From: Eubacteriales bacterium
GTDB taxonomy: Bacteria; Bacillota; Clostridia; Lachnospirales; Lachnospiraceae
Reading direction: 5' to 3'
Length of the DNA stretch: 53,727 nt
Assembly: GCA_030524715.1 (NCBI GenBank)
Contig: JAUNGB010000028.1
Coordinates: 1-53,727 of the forward strand
The first letter of the stretch is position 1. Every line of letters starts with the position of its first letter. A model generated the notes under the pieces. That model was not told where the DNA came from and searched no databases. It was given only the letters and a program-made list of their open reading frames with translations. The position numbers were made by a program, and so were the translations under genes. This document shows positions 18,288 to 26,298 of the stretch, in pieces.

Positions 18288-18976
18288 ATATAAAAAGATA
18301 ATAAGATCACCAGATGATACTCCTGCGTAACGTAAACCAGATACGGAATCTCCTGTCCCAGAATCTGTGCCAGAATATCCGTTATCGCGCTCACGATTCC
18401 CTGCTTATACTCCGAAGGCATCACAATTTCTGACAGCCTGTAATCCGGACTGAGTGCCAGCGGAACTGTGTTTGCACACTCGAATGCAATCTCTCCCCTG
18501 TCCGCAAGCTTCCGTATCTGTTCCCCTGTAAACTGCTTCTTATCGTAAATACAGTAGCCGGTTCTTCTGCAGGAGGTATAGGATCCGGGAACAATTCTGT
18601 ATTTGTCCCTCACCTGATCCAGCGTATTCAAAAGCCCTTCTTTTGTCAGTTCATGCTTCAAAAGATAGTTGGCCGCGCCGTTGATCAGGCTTCCCCTTAC
18701 ATAATCAAAATTATCAAATCCGCTGATCGCGATCACAGGCATAAACTCATTGATCAGGTGTACCAGGCGCATTAATTCCACGCCGTTCAGTTCCGGCATC
18801 TGCATGTCGCACAGCAGAATATCCGCATCATTTTTCCTCAGCCAGTCAAGTGCGGATTTTCCGTCTGAAAAATCGGATACTACTTCGTACGAATCCTCAT
18901 TCATCAGATAATTTTTGATGGTATTCCGGCTGGTAAGATCATCATCTACCACTACCAGTTTGATCTTTGACATCAT
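18284..18976 (-). CDS. YesN-type response regulator, receiver part (split gene)
   Basis: The 230-codon frame holds the receiver domain: DDD at residues 11-13, phosphoacceptor Asp57 in LLCDMQMPELNG, and the conserved lysine in YLLKHELTKEG. It also holds part of the variable linker and ends abruptly at FYI. YesN proteins continue to an AraC-type DNA-binding domain; here that domain is in the next frame (17442-18287). SD AAGGGGGAAAGA precedes the ATG. The gene overlaps the end of the YesM-like kinase gene by 35 nt. Without its DNA-binding half this fragment could not regulate the transporter genes directly. Confidence 0.87.
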   Translation of the reverse strand: MMSKIKLVVVDDDLTSRNTIKNYLMNEDSYEVVSDFSDGKSALDWLRKNDADILLCDMQMPELNGVELMRLVHLINEFMPVIAISGFDNFDYVRGSLINGAANYLLKHELTKEGLLNTLDQVRDKYRIVPGSYTSCRRTGYCIYDKKQFTGEQIRKLADRGEIAFECANTVPLALSPDYRLSEIVMPSEYKQGIVSAITDILAQILGQEIPYLVYVTQEYHLVILLSFYI

Positions 18977-20741
18977 TCTTTCCCCCTTCCTTTTCCGTCA
19001 ATGCATACTGCTCTCCAAGGTGTTCGCCCGGGTGTATGACAGGCAGTGTAAACACCGCCCTTGTATATCTTCCGATCTCACTCTCATAGGACAGCCCATA
19101 TTCTTTTCCGAAGAAAAGCTGTATCCGCTCCTTTACATTGGGGACGCCGATTCCGTTAAAATGCTTCCTGTCCTTTACCTGTTTCTCCAATACCTCCGCT
19201 ATCTGTTCTTTTGTCATTCCGTCTCCGTTGTCCTCTACCGCCAGGATCAGTTTTTCATTCTCTACCTGCGCGGAAATTTTAATTTTCCCTTCTTTTTCCA
19301 GACTCTGCGGAAGTCCATGATAAATGGCATTTTCCAGGATAGGCTGCAGAATAAAACGCAGGATCAGCAGATCTTCGGTATCCTGTCCGCACTCTTTTTC
19401 CAGAATAAAATCATAGCTTCCGCTGTATTCTACAATACGCAGATAGTTATCCAGATACGCCAGCTCATCTCTCAGCGGAATCAGATCATGCTCCTGATGC
19501 ATGACATTCTGAAGCATGGAATTTAAGGACTGCACCAATGGCACAATGTTATCCGCATGCTGGATTTTGGCCATCCATATGACATTATTTAAAATATTGG
19601 AAATAAAATGGGGATTGATCTGTGCTTCCAGAAACGCCATCTCCACCATACGCTTCTGCTCTTCCTCTTCCGCTACCCTGCTCATCAGCTTCCGGATATG
19701 AACGACCATATGGTTGAAGGTCTGTCCCATCTGCCCGATTTCATCTCTGCTTTTCACTTGATAGCTCACATCAAGATTTCCATCCGATACCATGTGCATG
19801 GTATTCCGAAGATTTGATATTTCCGCTGTCATTCTGGAGACAACGATCACTACCAGAACTGCCGCTCCCAAAAGTACCAGCGCCATCATTATGATCGTCG
19901 TATACACCGTCTGGTTGATGTCTTTTATGTAATACCGCGACGGAAGCGCCATTGTAAATTTCCATTCCACCGTATCTGCTTCAAATGTATTGTAAACAAA
20001 TCCTTTTTCCGGTTTTTCTGCGTTCAAAACTTCGTCCCCGCAATTGGAAAAGATGATCGACTGATTTTCATTAATCACCTGAAAATGGCTTCCTTCCGGA
20101 AGGTTAGAGGCAAACATGTTCTCGATCACACCATAATCAAAGTACAGCACCACATATCCCACAGGCTGCCTTTTTTTGTCCAGAACCGCTCTTACTGCAG
20201 GTACCACGTAATCGCTGGACAAAGTGGATTTTCCACCCTCTACATGAATGGGATCCATCATAATCATTTTGGTTTTCAGCTGCTCCTGATCCAGTTCCAG
20301 AATGTGCTGGTAGATTTCCTCATGATTCTGCATCAGATGCGACGTAGAAAATACGCAGTTTGCATCCACCACCACGGTGATTCCCACAATGTAATATTTA
20401 TAACCGTTCATACTGGTAATGTAATCCGAAATCACTCTCTGATTATTCAGATATTCCTGGTTCCACTGGCCGTTTTCCGTGCTTATCTGCCTTTCCCTTA
20501 AGTTCTGTACGGGCCGGATGATATTCTTATCATTCAGTGAAATCATAGCCGCCATGTAGGAAGTATCTACCAACAGATATTCAAATGCCTGATAAGCGTC
20601 TTTCATAGCGCTCCGTGAAATATCTGTAAGATATTTGTCAGTCATGCGGCTGCTGCTTGTGTACCACGCCAGATTGATAAGTATTCCGTTGGACAGCAGC
20701 ACCACCAGAACCACCAGCAAGATTTTATTTCTGATCTTCAT
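18942..20741 (-). CDS. YesM-type sensor histidine kinase
   Basis: The 599-residue protein has two membrane helices (about residues 8-28 and 278-300) flanking a large extracellular sensor domain. A HAMP segment, the LytS/YesM-type phosphoacceptor region with QINPHFISNILNN and an HATPase domain (NAIYHGL, EDNGDGMT) follow. It probably senses an extracellular glycan or sugar and phosphorylates the adjacent YesN regulator, which would activate the sugar ABC genes at 14077-17292. The GH43 gene lies just upstream but is separated by a strong terminator. Confidence 0.93.
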   Translation of the reverse strand: MKIRNKILLVVLVVLLSNGILINLAWYTSSSRMTDKYLTDISRSAMKDAYQAFEYLLVDTSYMAAMISLNDKNIIRPVQNLRERQISTENGQWNQEYLNNQRVISDYITSMNGYKYYIVGITVVVDANCVFSTSHLMQNHEEIYQHILELDQEQLKTKMIMMDPIHVEGGKSTLSSDYVVPAVRAVLDKKRQPVGYVVLYFDYGVIENMFASNLPEGSHFQVINENQSIIFSNCGDEVLNAEKPEKGFVYNTFEADTVEWKFTMALPSRYYIKDINQTVYTTIIMMALVLLGAAVLVVIVVSRMTAEISNLRNTMHMVSDGNLDVSYQVKSRDEIGQMGQTFNHMVVHIRKLMSRVAEEEEQKRMVEMAFLEAQINPHFISNILNNVIWMAKIQHADNIVPLVQSLNSMLQNVMHQEHDLIPLRDELAYLDNYLRIVEYSGSYDFILEKECGQDTEDLLILRFILQPILENAIYHGLPQSLEKEGKIKISAQVENEKLILAVEDNGDGMTKEQIAEVLEKQVKDRKHFNGIGVPNVKERIQLFFGKEYGLSYESEIGRYTRAVFTLPVIHPGEHLGEQYALTEKEGGKNDVKDQTGSGR

Positions 20742-20850
20742 TTCCCCACCTCATCCCATATATTTTATCCAGTATAACACCCGCGGAGCAATTTTTTTAT
20801 ATCTTTTTTTATGGTTTACTATATTTTTTTGCCAGCAGATGGCAGATATT

Positions 20851-20878
20851 AAAAAAGGAGCCTTACGGCTCCTTTTTT
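20851..20878. terminator. Bidirectional intrinsic terminator after the GH43 gene
   Basis: AAAAAAGGAGCC and GGCTCCTTTTTT form a perfect 12-bp stem with a TTAC loop. It starts 6 nt past the GH43 stop and insulates that gene from the YesMN-ABC genes downstream. Confidence 0.92.
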
Positions 20879-20884
20879 TAATCA

Positions 20885-21808
20885 TTATAATCTTTTTACA
20901 CTCAACCTGCCATTCTCCACAAGCAGCTCATCCATGCGGGCAGATCTGGTATCCTCTTCTTTCTCAATGTCCCCATAATCTCTTGCATGATAGACGATAT
21001 AATACTTTCCACCGTCATACAGCACACTGTTGTGTCCAAGCCCCTCTGCTGTCTCATTTTTCGTCAGAAGCGGCTGATAGGTATTCTCATCCGGATATTT
21101 TTTCCATGCCAGAGTTCTCAGATCCGCCTCCTTCGGCCCTTTTGCCGTACAATACCCAATAAAATACGTAGGATTCTGATAGCAGGCTCCTGAATACATC
21201 AGATAGTGAACCCCTTCTTTATAAAAATAGAAAGCCCCTTCGATCGTATGCCAGTGCTGCCCTTTACGGAAGCGGTTCTTCATATAAATTTCTTCATCCA
21301 GAGTAGGCCATACAACGCATACCGGATTTCCCTCCGGTGTCAGCGGATCCGTCAGTTTATCGCACATAATTCTTGTCCCGGCTCTTTCTGCCTCATAATC
21401 ATTATTGCAGTAAAACAGGTACAGTCCCAACGGGGTTTTTACAGTATGCGCGTCAATTGCAAACGGAGGAAGTATGGTTTTTATATACTCAAACGGCCCC
21501 GCCGGATTATCAGATACGGCGACCCGGAGTTTATGTCCGTGTTCTTCCATGCAGTCTTCATCCATACTGGAATAATACATATAATATTTTCCGTCAAGAT
21601 ATATCACGCTGGGCGCCCAACACACCTTCTGTCCGGGCATATGTAATCCGATCCCTTCATACTTCCACCCGTCAAACAGCCTGTCGCTGCTGTAAATCTG
21701 CCCCTGGGTAGCATACAGATAATACCGGCCGTCCTCTCCTTTGATCATATACGGATCTGCCTGCGCCAACGGAGCAGGATCGTTGTCTTTTCTATTATAT
21801 AGCTTCAT
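20885..21808 (-). CDS. GH43 family glycoside hydrolase
   Basis: The 307-residue five-bladed beta-propeller glycosidase lacks a signal peptide, so it is cytoplasmic. The three catalytic acids of GH43 can be proposed: the general base Asp in QADPYMI (residue 18), the pKa-modulating Asp in FAIDAHTV and the general acid Glu in HTIEGAFYF. GH43 enzymes act on arabino- and xylo-oligosaccharides. The enzyme fits the neighbouring sugar ABC system and the GH127 operon. SD AGGAGGAG precedes the ATG. A short stretch of its coding sequence (21397-21418) is repeated exactly at 26103-26124, where a GH43 remnant is found. Confidence 0.9.
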   Translation of the reverse strand: MKLYNRKDNDPAPLAQADPYMIKGEDGRYYLYATQGQIYSSDRLFDGWKYEGIGLHMPGQKVCWAPSVIYLDGKYYMYYSSMDEDCMEEHGHKLRVAVSDNPAGPFEYIKTILPPFAIDAHTVKTPLGLYLFYCNNDYEAERAGTRIMCDKLTDPLTPEGNPVCVVWPTLDEEIYMKNRFRKGQHWHTIEGAFYFYKEGVHYLMYSGACYQNPTYFIGYCTAKGPKEADLRTLAWKKYPDENTYQPLLTKNETAEGLGHNSVLYDGGKYYIVYHARDYGDIEKEEDTRSARMDELLVENGRLSVKRL

Positions 21809-21837
21809 ATACTTCTCCTCCTGGTCTTATTTTCAGC

Positions 21838-21861
21838 AAAACGGACATTCACATTCCGCCT
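21838..21861. repeat. Short hairpin repeat in the GH43 leader (copy 1)
   Basis: CGGACATTCACATTCCG is a quasi-palindrome between the GH43 promoter and its start codon. Related sequences occur at 21988-22008 (GCGGACATTCGCATTC) and 42114-42133 (GCGGACGTTCACATTCGTCC). Confidence 0.55.
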
Positions 21862-21866
21862 TGATT

Positions 21867-21895
21867 ATTATACTCCTGAATAACATAATTTTAAA
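21867..21895 (-). promoter_or_regulatory. Candidate promoter of the GH43 gene
   Basis: Minus-strand -35 TTTAAA (21890-21895), a 17-nt spacer and -10 TATAAT (21867-21872). The expected start near 21860 places the short hairpin repeat at the very 5' end of the message. Confidence 0.5.
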
Positions 21896-21987
21896 GGAAA
21901 ACAGAACCGGGGAGGACTTTCTGTTTTTGATAAATACTCTGTTTTTTTGCTGCTTCTTAATATTCTTCATATTCTTCTACACGTAAA

Positions 21988-22008
21988 GCGGACATTCGCA
22001 TTCTGTCT
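21988..22008. repeat. Short hairpin repeat (copy 2)
   Basis: GCGGACATTCGCATTCTGTC resembles copies at 21838-21861 and 42114-42133, with the pattern GGAC-TTC(A/G)CATTC-GTCC. The remainder of the gap 21896-22106 shows no gene; a small open frame on the minus strand there has no SD. Confidence 0.5.
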
Positions 22009-22106
22009 TTCTGCAAGTTCATGAACGAGGAGCGCTGCACGCCTTGTCAGCGGGAACTTTAAACGCACGCTGAAAGAAGCAAGAAGCAAGGTTATGGGAA
22101 AATATT

Positions 22107-22132
22107 CGCCGCAGGTACAGTGACCTGCGGCG
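22107..22132. terminator. Intrinsic terminator of the ATPase/TOPRIM pair
   Basis: CGCCGCAGGT (22107-22116) and ACCTGCGGCG (22123-22132) form a perfect 10-bp stem with a 6-nt loop. A T-run follows on the plus strand and AATATTTT on the minus strand. It lies 12 nt past the stop of the TOPRIM-like gene. Confidence 0.82.
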
Positions 22133-22144
22133 ATTTTTACATTT

Positions 22145-22867
22145 TCACCAACTACACTCTTTACGCTTCTGTCTGATCTCTTTAAAACAAATACCCAGAT
22201 TCGTATGACGTTCAAGAGAATGCTTTTCTGTCTTTATATATTCCCACGACTCCCTGAAATCATCATATACAGAAAAATCGGAATCTGAAATGAAAGTCAG
22301 GAAATCATCCAAATGGTCTTTATACTTTTTTGCAAATGCGTAGGCATCATTTTCTTTATCATCATCTGTACTATTTAACTTATTGTACAGTACATGGTCT
22401 AAGTTTGATGACATATAATACGCATTATATGGAACAGTTCCCCACACTTTGTTTATGGAGCATATACGATTAATATTTTCACTTTTTCTTTTATTTCTAA
22501 GAATAATCTGATCTGGTTTTGCTGTTCGGATTTCTGTTGTCGTATAAAATGGCTTTTCTGCTTCTTTATCCTCTACAACAGCTACTTCCGGAATATATGC
22601 GCCATCCATGTCTATCAAATGAATCACTTGTTGAAAATCTGCTGATTTATAGTGATTTGACTTGGCATATCCTCTAAGTATATTTCCTATTTTTGCCGCG
22701 ATATTTCCTTGAGTAACAGATAAATCTGAAGTAATATCTCCATGTGTAATTTCCACATGGACTGCATTCCGGTCATAAAGACGGTTTAATATAACGCCCA
22801 ATGCCTCATCATCCGATGGTCCCTCAACAATTACAAATACGATTTTTTTACGAGCCACTTGCTTCAC
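22145..22867 (-). CDS. TOPRIM-like nuclease partner of the adjacent ATPase (putative defence protein)
   Basis: The 240-residue protein begins with VFVIVEGPSDDEALG and later has VIHLIDMDGAYIP, the glutamate and the DxD expected of a TOPRIM metal site. The remaining sequence is alpha-helical and polar with no signal peptide. The gene overlaps the end of the upstream ATPase gene by 20 nt and starts with GTG, so the two are translationally coupled. Two-gene pairs of an AAA/ABC-type ATPase plus a TOPRIM protein are known in OLD-like, PARIS (AriA/AriB) and RloAB systems; I infer a related anti-phage role. I cannot tell which family it belongs to, and it may be a distinct one. Confidence 0.72.
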   Translation of the reverse strand: MKQVARKKIVFVIVEGPSDDEALGVILNRLYDRNAVHVEITHGDITSDLSVTQGNIAAKIGNILRGYAKSNHYKSADFQQVIHLIDMDGAYIPEVAVVEDKEAEKPFYTTTEIRTAKPDQIILRNKRKSENINRICSINKVWGTVPYNAYYMSSNLDHVLYNKLNSTDDDKENDAYAFAKKYKDHLDDFLTFISDSDFSVYDDFRESWEYIKTEKHSLERHTNLGICFKEIRQKRKECSW

Positions 22868-24275
22868 CAGCCTCTCTGAATGCTAATGCAATTTCCGCGT
22901 TGTTTGTTGGCTCATAAACTTCCTCGTTTTGTTCTCCAAGAACGATATCCCGAAAATAAAAATCCCGCAGATTATTGTTATCCTTAATATTTACCATTCT
23001 GATATATCTGTTAGAAGGGTTGGTTGTGGTAAATGCAATAAAACCTCTGTCTAACGTTTCAAGAGGCCGCAAGTTGTGTGATGTAAAGATCAGTTGGCCT
23101 TTTCCCTTCTCAGAAATAATTCGAAGAATCTCTCCCAGTAAATACTCAAATATGCCTGAGTCTAATTCATCAATCGCAACTGTAATGGAGGACTGATTAT
23201 AGATTACAATCAAAAGCTGAAGTACTGAAATAATCTTCTTAATGCCTTCGGATTCATATTTTAAGGGAATCTCTTTTTTGTTTTTATGAGACATTAACTG
23301 AATTCTTATTCCCGTTTTCCCATTGTCCAATGCCTGGGTTCCAAGCTCCTTTAAACCAATTGTCAATCCGGGTACGATCTGCTCCAGGACAACATTCATA
23401 TCACGTATTATTTTCCGAATAATCTCTAAAGCTCCCTCCGGAATAACAGCAGATGTTTCAAGCGGAAGCATCATTTGCCCCACTGCGCCACTGTCTTTGT
23501 CCTCATATTTAAAGGCTAAGGGAAGTGCATTCATACTGATCATACCAGTGTTTGCTGTATTGATAACAAATAATTCGTAATTGCCATAAAGAATCAAGTT
23601 TTCCAGTAATGAAAGGTGCCTCATAAACTCTTCATCGTTTTCTTTTTCTTCCCGGCGTTTTCTGGCCGCACTTAATAATTCTCTTGAGAAAATAAAGGAT
23701 CTGGATGTATTAACGGCCATTTTTTTTGCTACAAGCAAGTCCATCATTTTTTCTTTATCTTTTCCGACCAGGCAGTCGTACTTTGCAACTGGTACGAAAA
23801 CCTTTTCCGTACGGGTATCAATAAATGGTCCTTTTCTGATTTTTTCTCTATTTCCTTCAAAAGAATAACTAAGAACCTCATCGTAAATCACCACTTTCGA
23901 CAACTGTTCATAAGAAGGATCCATATCCAGATTCTGTTCCTCAACATTTTCTTCTTTTCGAATATGAAACTGATAAAATGCTTCATACTTACCAGACGGT
24001 ACTATTATATCAAACGTATAAGCTAATGATGCATATTCTGCATCAACATTGATGTAATCCGCCATATCTGCGGGAATCGCCTTTCCACAAAGAGCATACT
24101 TAAGTAACTGCAGAGCATCTATCAGGGCGGTTTTGCCTGAACCATTCTGTCCATATAAGCCTAAAACACTTGCACGATAATTTTTCCTTCGGTTATAGAA
24201 ATTCAACTCTCCCTTTTCGACATTTTTGAAATTCTGAATTGATATTTCTGACAAACGAACCACCTTGCTTCTCAT
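22848..24275 (-). CDS. OLD/AAA15-like ATPase (putative defence protein)
   Basis: The 475-residue SMC/ABC-type ATPase opens with the IQNFKNVEKGELNF strand pair. Walker A GQNGSGKTALIDAL is near residue 40. An insert rich in charged helices follows, then the signature-like YESEGIKKIISVLQLL, Walker B VAIDELDSGIFEYLLG and the H-loop IFTSHNLRPLE. This is the AAA_15/AAA_21 architecture of OLD nucleases without their C-terminal nuclease domain; the TOPRIM-like gene downstream supplies it. AGGAGG lies 8 nt before the ATG. Together they form a compact two-gene module inserted among carbohydrate genes. Confidence 0.86.
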   Translation of the reverse strand: MRSKVVRLSEISIQNFKNVEKGELNFYNRRKNYRASVLGLYGQNGSGKTALIDALQLLKYALCGKAIPADMADYINVDAEYASLAYTFDIIVPSGKYEAFYQFHIRKEENVEEQNLDMDPSYEQLSKVVIYDEVLSYSFEGNREKIRKGPFIDTRTEKVFVPVAKYDCLVGKDKEKMMDLLVAKKMAVNTSRSFIFSRELLSAARKRREEKENDEEFMRHLSLLENLILYGNYELFVINTANTGMISMNALPLAFKYEDKDSGAVGQMMLPLETSAVIPEGALEIIRKIIRDMNVVLEQIVPGLTIGLKELGTQALDNGKTGIRIQLMSHKNKKEIPLKYESEGIKKIISVLQLLIVIYNQSSITVAIDELDSGIFEYLLGEILRIISEKGKGQLIFTSHNLRPLETLDRGFIAFTTTNPSNRYIRMVNIKDNNNLRDFYFRDIVLGEQNEEVYEPTNNAEIALAFREAGEASGS

Positions 24276-24475
24276 ACCTTCAACCTCCTTCTGAAAAGGT
24301 GCAAGGGTTAGATATTATAACCTCTGCATGGGCTTTTGTTTATATGTCTATACTAACACTTCTTTATATTATAGTCAATCGAATTTATTTTTATTCATAT
24401 TTTGTTCTTTTTCATCTCTTCGTTTTTAAATATTACATTTATCCAGCATCAGCGCTTCAAAAATGCAATCCGGCA

Positions 24476-26056
24476 CTATACAACTGCTTCAATCAAGACT
24501 TTATCCCCCAAAGCAATCTCTTTTACCCCAATCTCCTTTTTCTTATTGAAGTTAAAGCTAAGCATATAGCCCTTGTTCAAATGATAATGATCGAGGTAGC
24601 CCAAAAGTTGTTTTTCTCCTCGTTCATTGTATGCATTTCCCCTCCATACTTTCATTTCGATAATACTTTGCTCCCCATGGTAATAAATAACCAAGTCCAT
24701 ACGCTCACTGTTTCTGGTTTCCGGCTCTATACTATAATTACCAATACCATTAATGATAGGTTTTAGGAACAGAATAAAATAGCGTCTCCCTGCATCTTCT
24801 AAAAAAGCTTCATCCTGATCCCCGTACAAATAATCAAATGTTTCCACAAATTTCTCCAGTATTAGCCTGACATTTAAATGCCCTCCGATAATAAACTGGT
24901 TTTTCTCCTGTACACCAGCCTTATACATCTCACTCACAGCAAATTCTTCCGAAACAAAATAATTGTAAAGCACAGTTTCGAAAATCCGATTGGAAACAAC
25001 AGCCGAATCTCTATCATTCTTTAAAAAGCCAAACATAGAGGCCATTTCAATATAGCTGTTTGTCGCAACATAGGGAATCGGTTTTCCTTTAAAGAGCAAA
25101 TCATACAAGACCTGTTTAAGCTCCGGATAATCGTTGAGTTTCCCTATCAAGGATTGGTACAGAGTATTATTTTCCTTTACAATCATTTTTTCAGCTTCAA
25201 GGAATCCATCCTTTGTCCATGCACGGCTTCTGTCAGGATATTCATCACTTCCTGCTACTTTCTCATCTATTAGCTTACAAATTCTGGAAACCAGATATGG
25301 ATATCCGGAGGTATAACAATAAATCAGTTCTGCAATTTCTTCTATACACATTCCGGTTCCATAGTCAGCCTCATATTCCTCAAGCATCCCCGCGATATCC
25401 TGTGTCGAAAAACTCATATCCACTTCAAAGTCCGCTGCTATATTCCATGGACTATTCGTCTTATGTTCTTCGTCTGAACGGATTTTTCTCTTAATATTGC
25501 GGACATCATAAACTCCTGCCAATATCACGGATTGAAACGTTGGGGTTCTCTTTCTCTTTAAATAATATGCGCGAAGCTGGGCAAGAAAGTCAGTAAATAC
25601 TTGATTGTTTGTAGCAGAATCCACCTCGTCAATCATTAAAACAATTTTCTTGTCGGATACTTTACACAGCTTTATTAAAGACTTAAATAATACAGAAAGT
25701 GTTGCTTCACGAACTGTTCCTGTTGAATACAGTTCCAGTTTTTCTCTTACCTCACCCGGAAGATTTTCTGCGCAATCCAGTATTTCCCTTGAAAATGCAG
25801 CAACAAAATTCTGTTCTGATTCAAAATCCGCATAGCTGATGGTCTGAAAATCCAGACTTATGACTTCGTAGTCTTTCCGCAAATAATCCGCAAGTGCTGA
25901 CAGTGTAGTGGTTTTCCCATACTGTCGTGCTCTGTTGATTGTAAAATACATTCCGGCATCTACCATATGTCGGATTTTTTCCAATCTGCCGGACAAATCA
26001 ACCATATAATTCACTTCCGGATCACAATATCCATTGGTATTAAACATTTTATACAT
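24476..26056 (-). CDS. AAA-ATPase-like protein with C-terminal PD-(D/E)XK nuclease domain
   Basis: The protein has about 526 residues. The N-terminal STAND/AAA-like ATPase has YFTINRARQYGKTTTLSAL (P-loop variant RQYGKTT) and Walker B IVLMIDEVDSAT. The C-terminal nuclease fold has RMDLVIYYHGEQSIIEMKVW (D, then E-x-K) followed by a conserved KQLLGYLD helix. The family is abundant in anaerobic Firmicutes and Bacteroidetes and its role is unknown. The frame is open back to 26104, but that part lies in a recombination scar. I favour the ATG at 26056 (AAGGAG about 12 nt upstream); an ATG at 26065 is the alternative. It lies 200 nt upstream of the ATPase/TOPRIM pair in the same orientation. Confidence 0.85.
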   Translation of the reverse strand: MYKMFNTNGYCDPEVNYMVDLSGRLEKIRHMVDAGMYFTINRARQYGKTTTLSALADYLRKDYEVISLDFQTISYADFESEQNFVAAFSREILDCAENLPGEVREKLELYSTGTVREATLSVLFKSLIKLCKVSDKKIVLMIDEVDSATNNQVFTDFLAQLRAYYLKRKRTPTFQSVILAGVYDVRNIKRKIRSDEEHKTNSPWNIAADFEVDMSFSTQDIAGMLEEYEADYGTGMCIEEIAELIYCYTSGYPYLVSRICKLIDEKVAGSDEYPDRSRAWTKDGFLEAEKMIVKENNTLYQSLIGKLNDYPELKQVLYDLLFKGKPIPYVATNSYIEMASMFGFLKNDRDSAVVSNRIFETVLYNYFVSEEFAVSEMYKAGVQEKNQFIIGGHLNVRLILEKFVETFDYLYGDQDEAFLEDAGRRYFILFLKPIINGIGNYSIEPETRNSERMDLVIYYHGEQSIIEMKVWRGNAYNERGEKQLLGYLDHYHLNKGYMLSFNFNKKKEIGVKEIALGDKVLIEAVV

Positions 26057-26102
26057 CTGCAGCATATGCTCCTTTTCCTGATCATTATAATCTTTTTCGC
26101 CC

Positions 26103-26293
26103 AATCATTATTGCAGTAAAACAGATACCGCCCTTTGGGAAGACTGAACAACTTTTGTAATATCCATTGTATCATAACTGTTCCAGTCTGTCATGCCAAA
26201 TCCCTCAAAGCCAAATTCCCTGCACATGCTCCCCTGAATCAGTTCCTCAAGGTTGCGGAAATGAACTGGCGCCTCCTGTCCGTGCGGCGCCAT
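26103..26293 (-). pseudogene. Scar with fused remnants of GH3 and GH43 glycosidase genes
   Basis: On the minus strand, about 26160-26290 encodes EFGFEGFGMTDWNSYDT, a hallmark of the GH3 beta-glucosidase active-site region. Immediately downstream, 26103-26145 encodes LPKGRYLFYCNN, matching GLYLFYCNND of the GH43 enzyme at 20885-21808, including 22 identical nucleotides. Neither piece is a functional gene. The join shows that glycosidase genes once stood here and were deleted or recombined when the accessory genes arrived. Confidence 0.75.
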
Positions 26294-26298
26294 AAACG

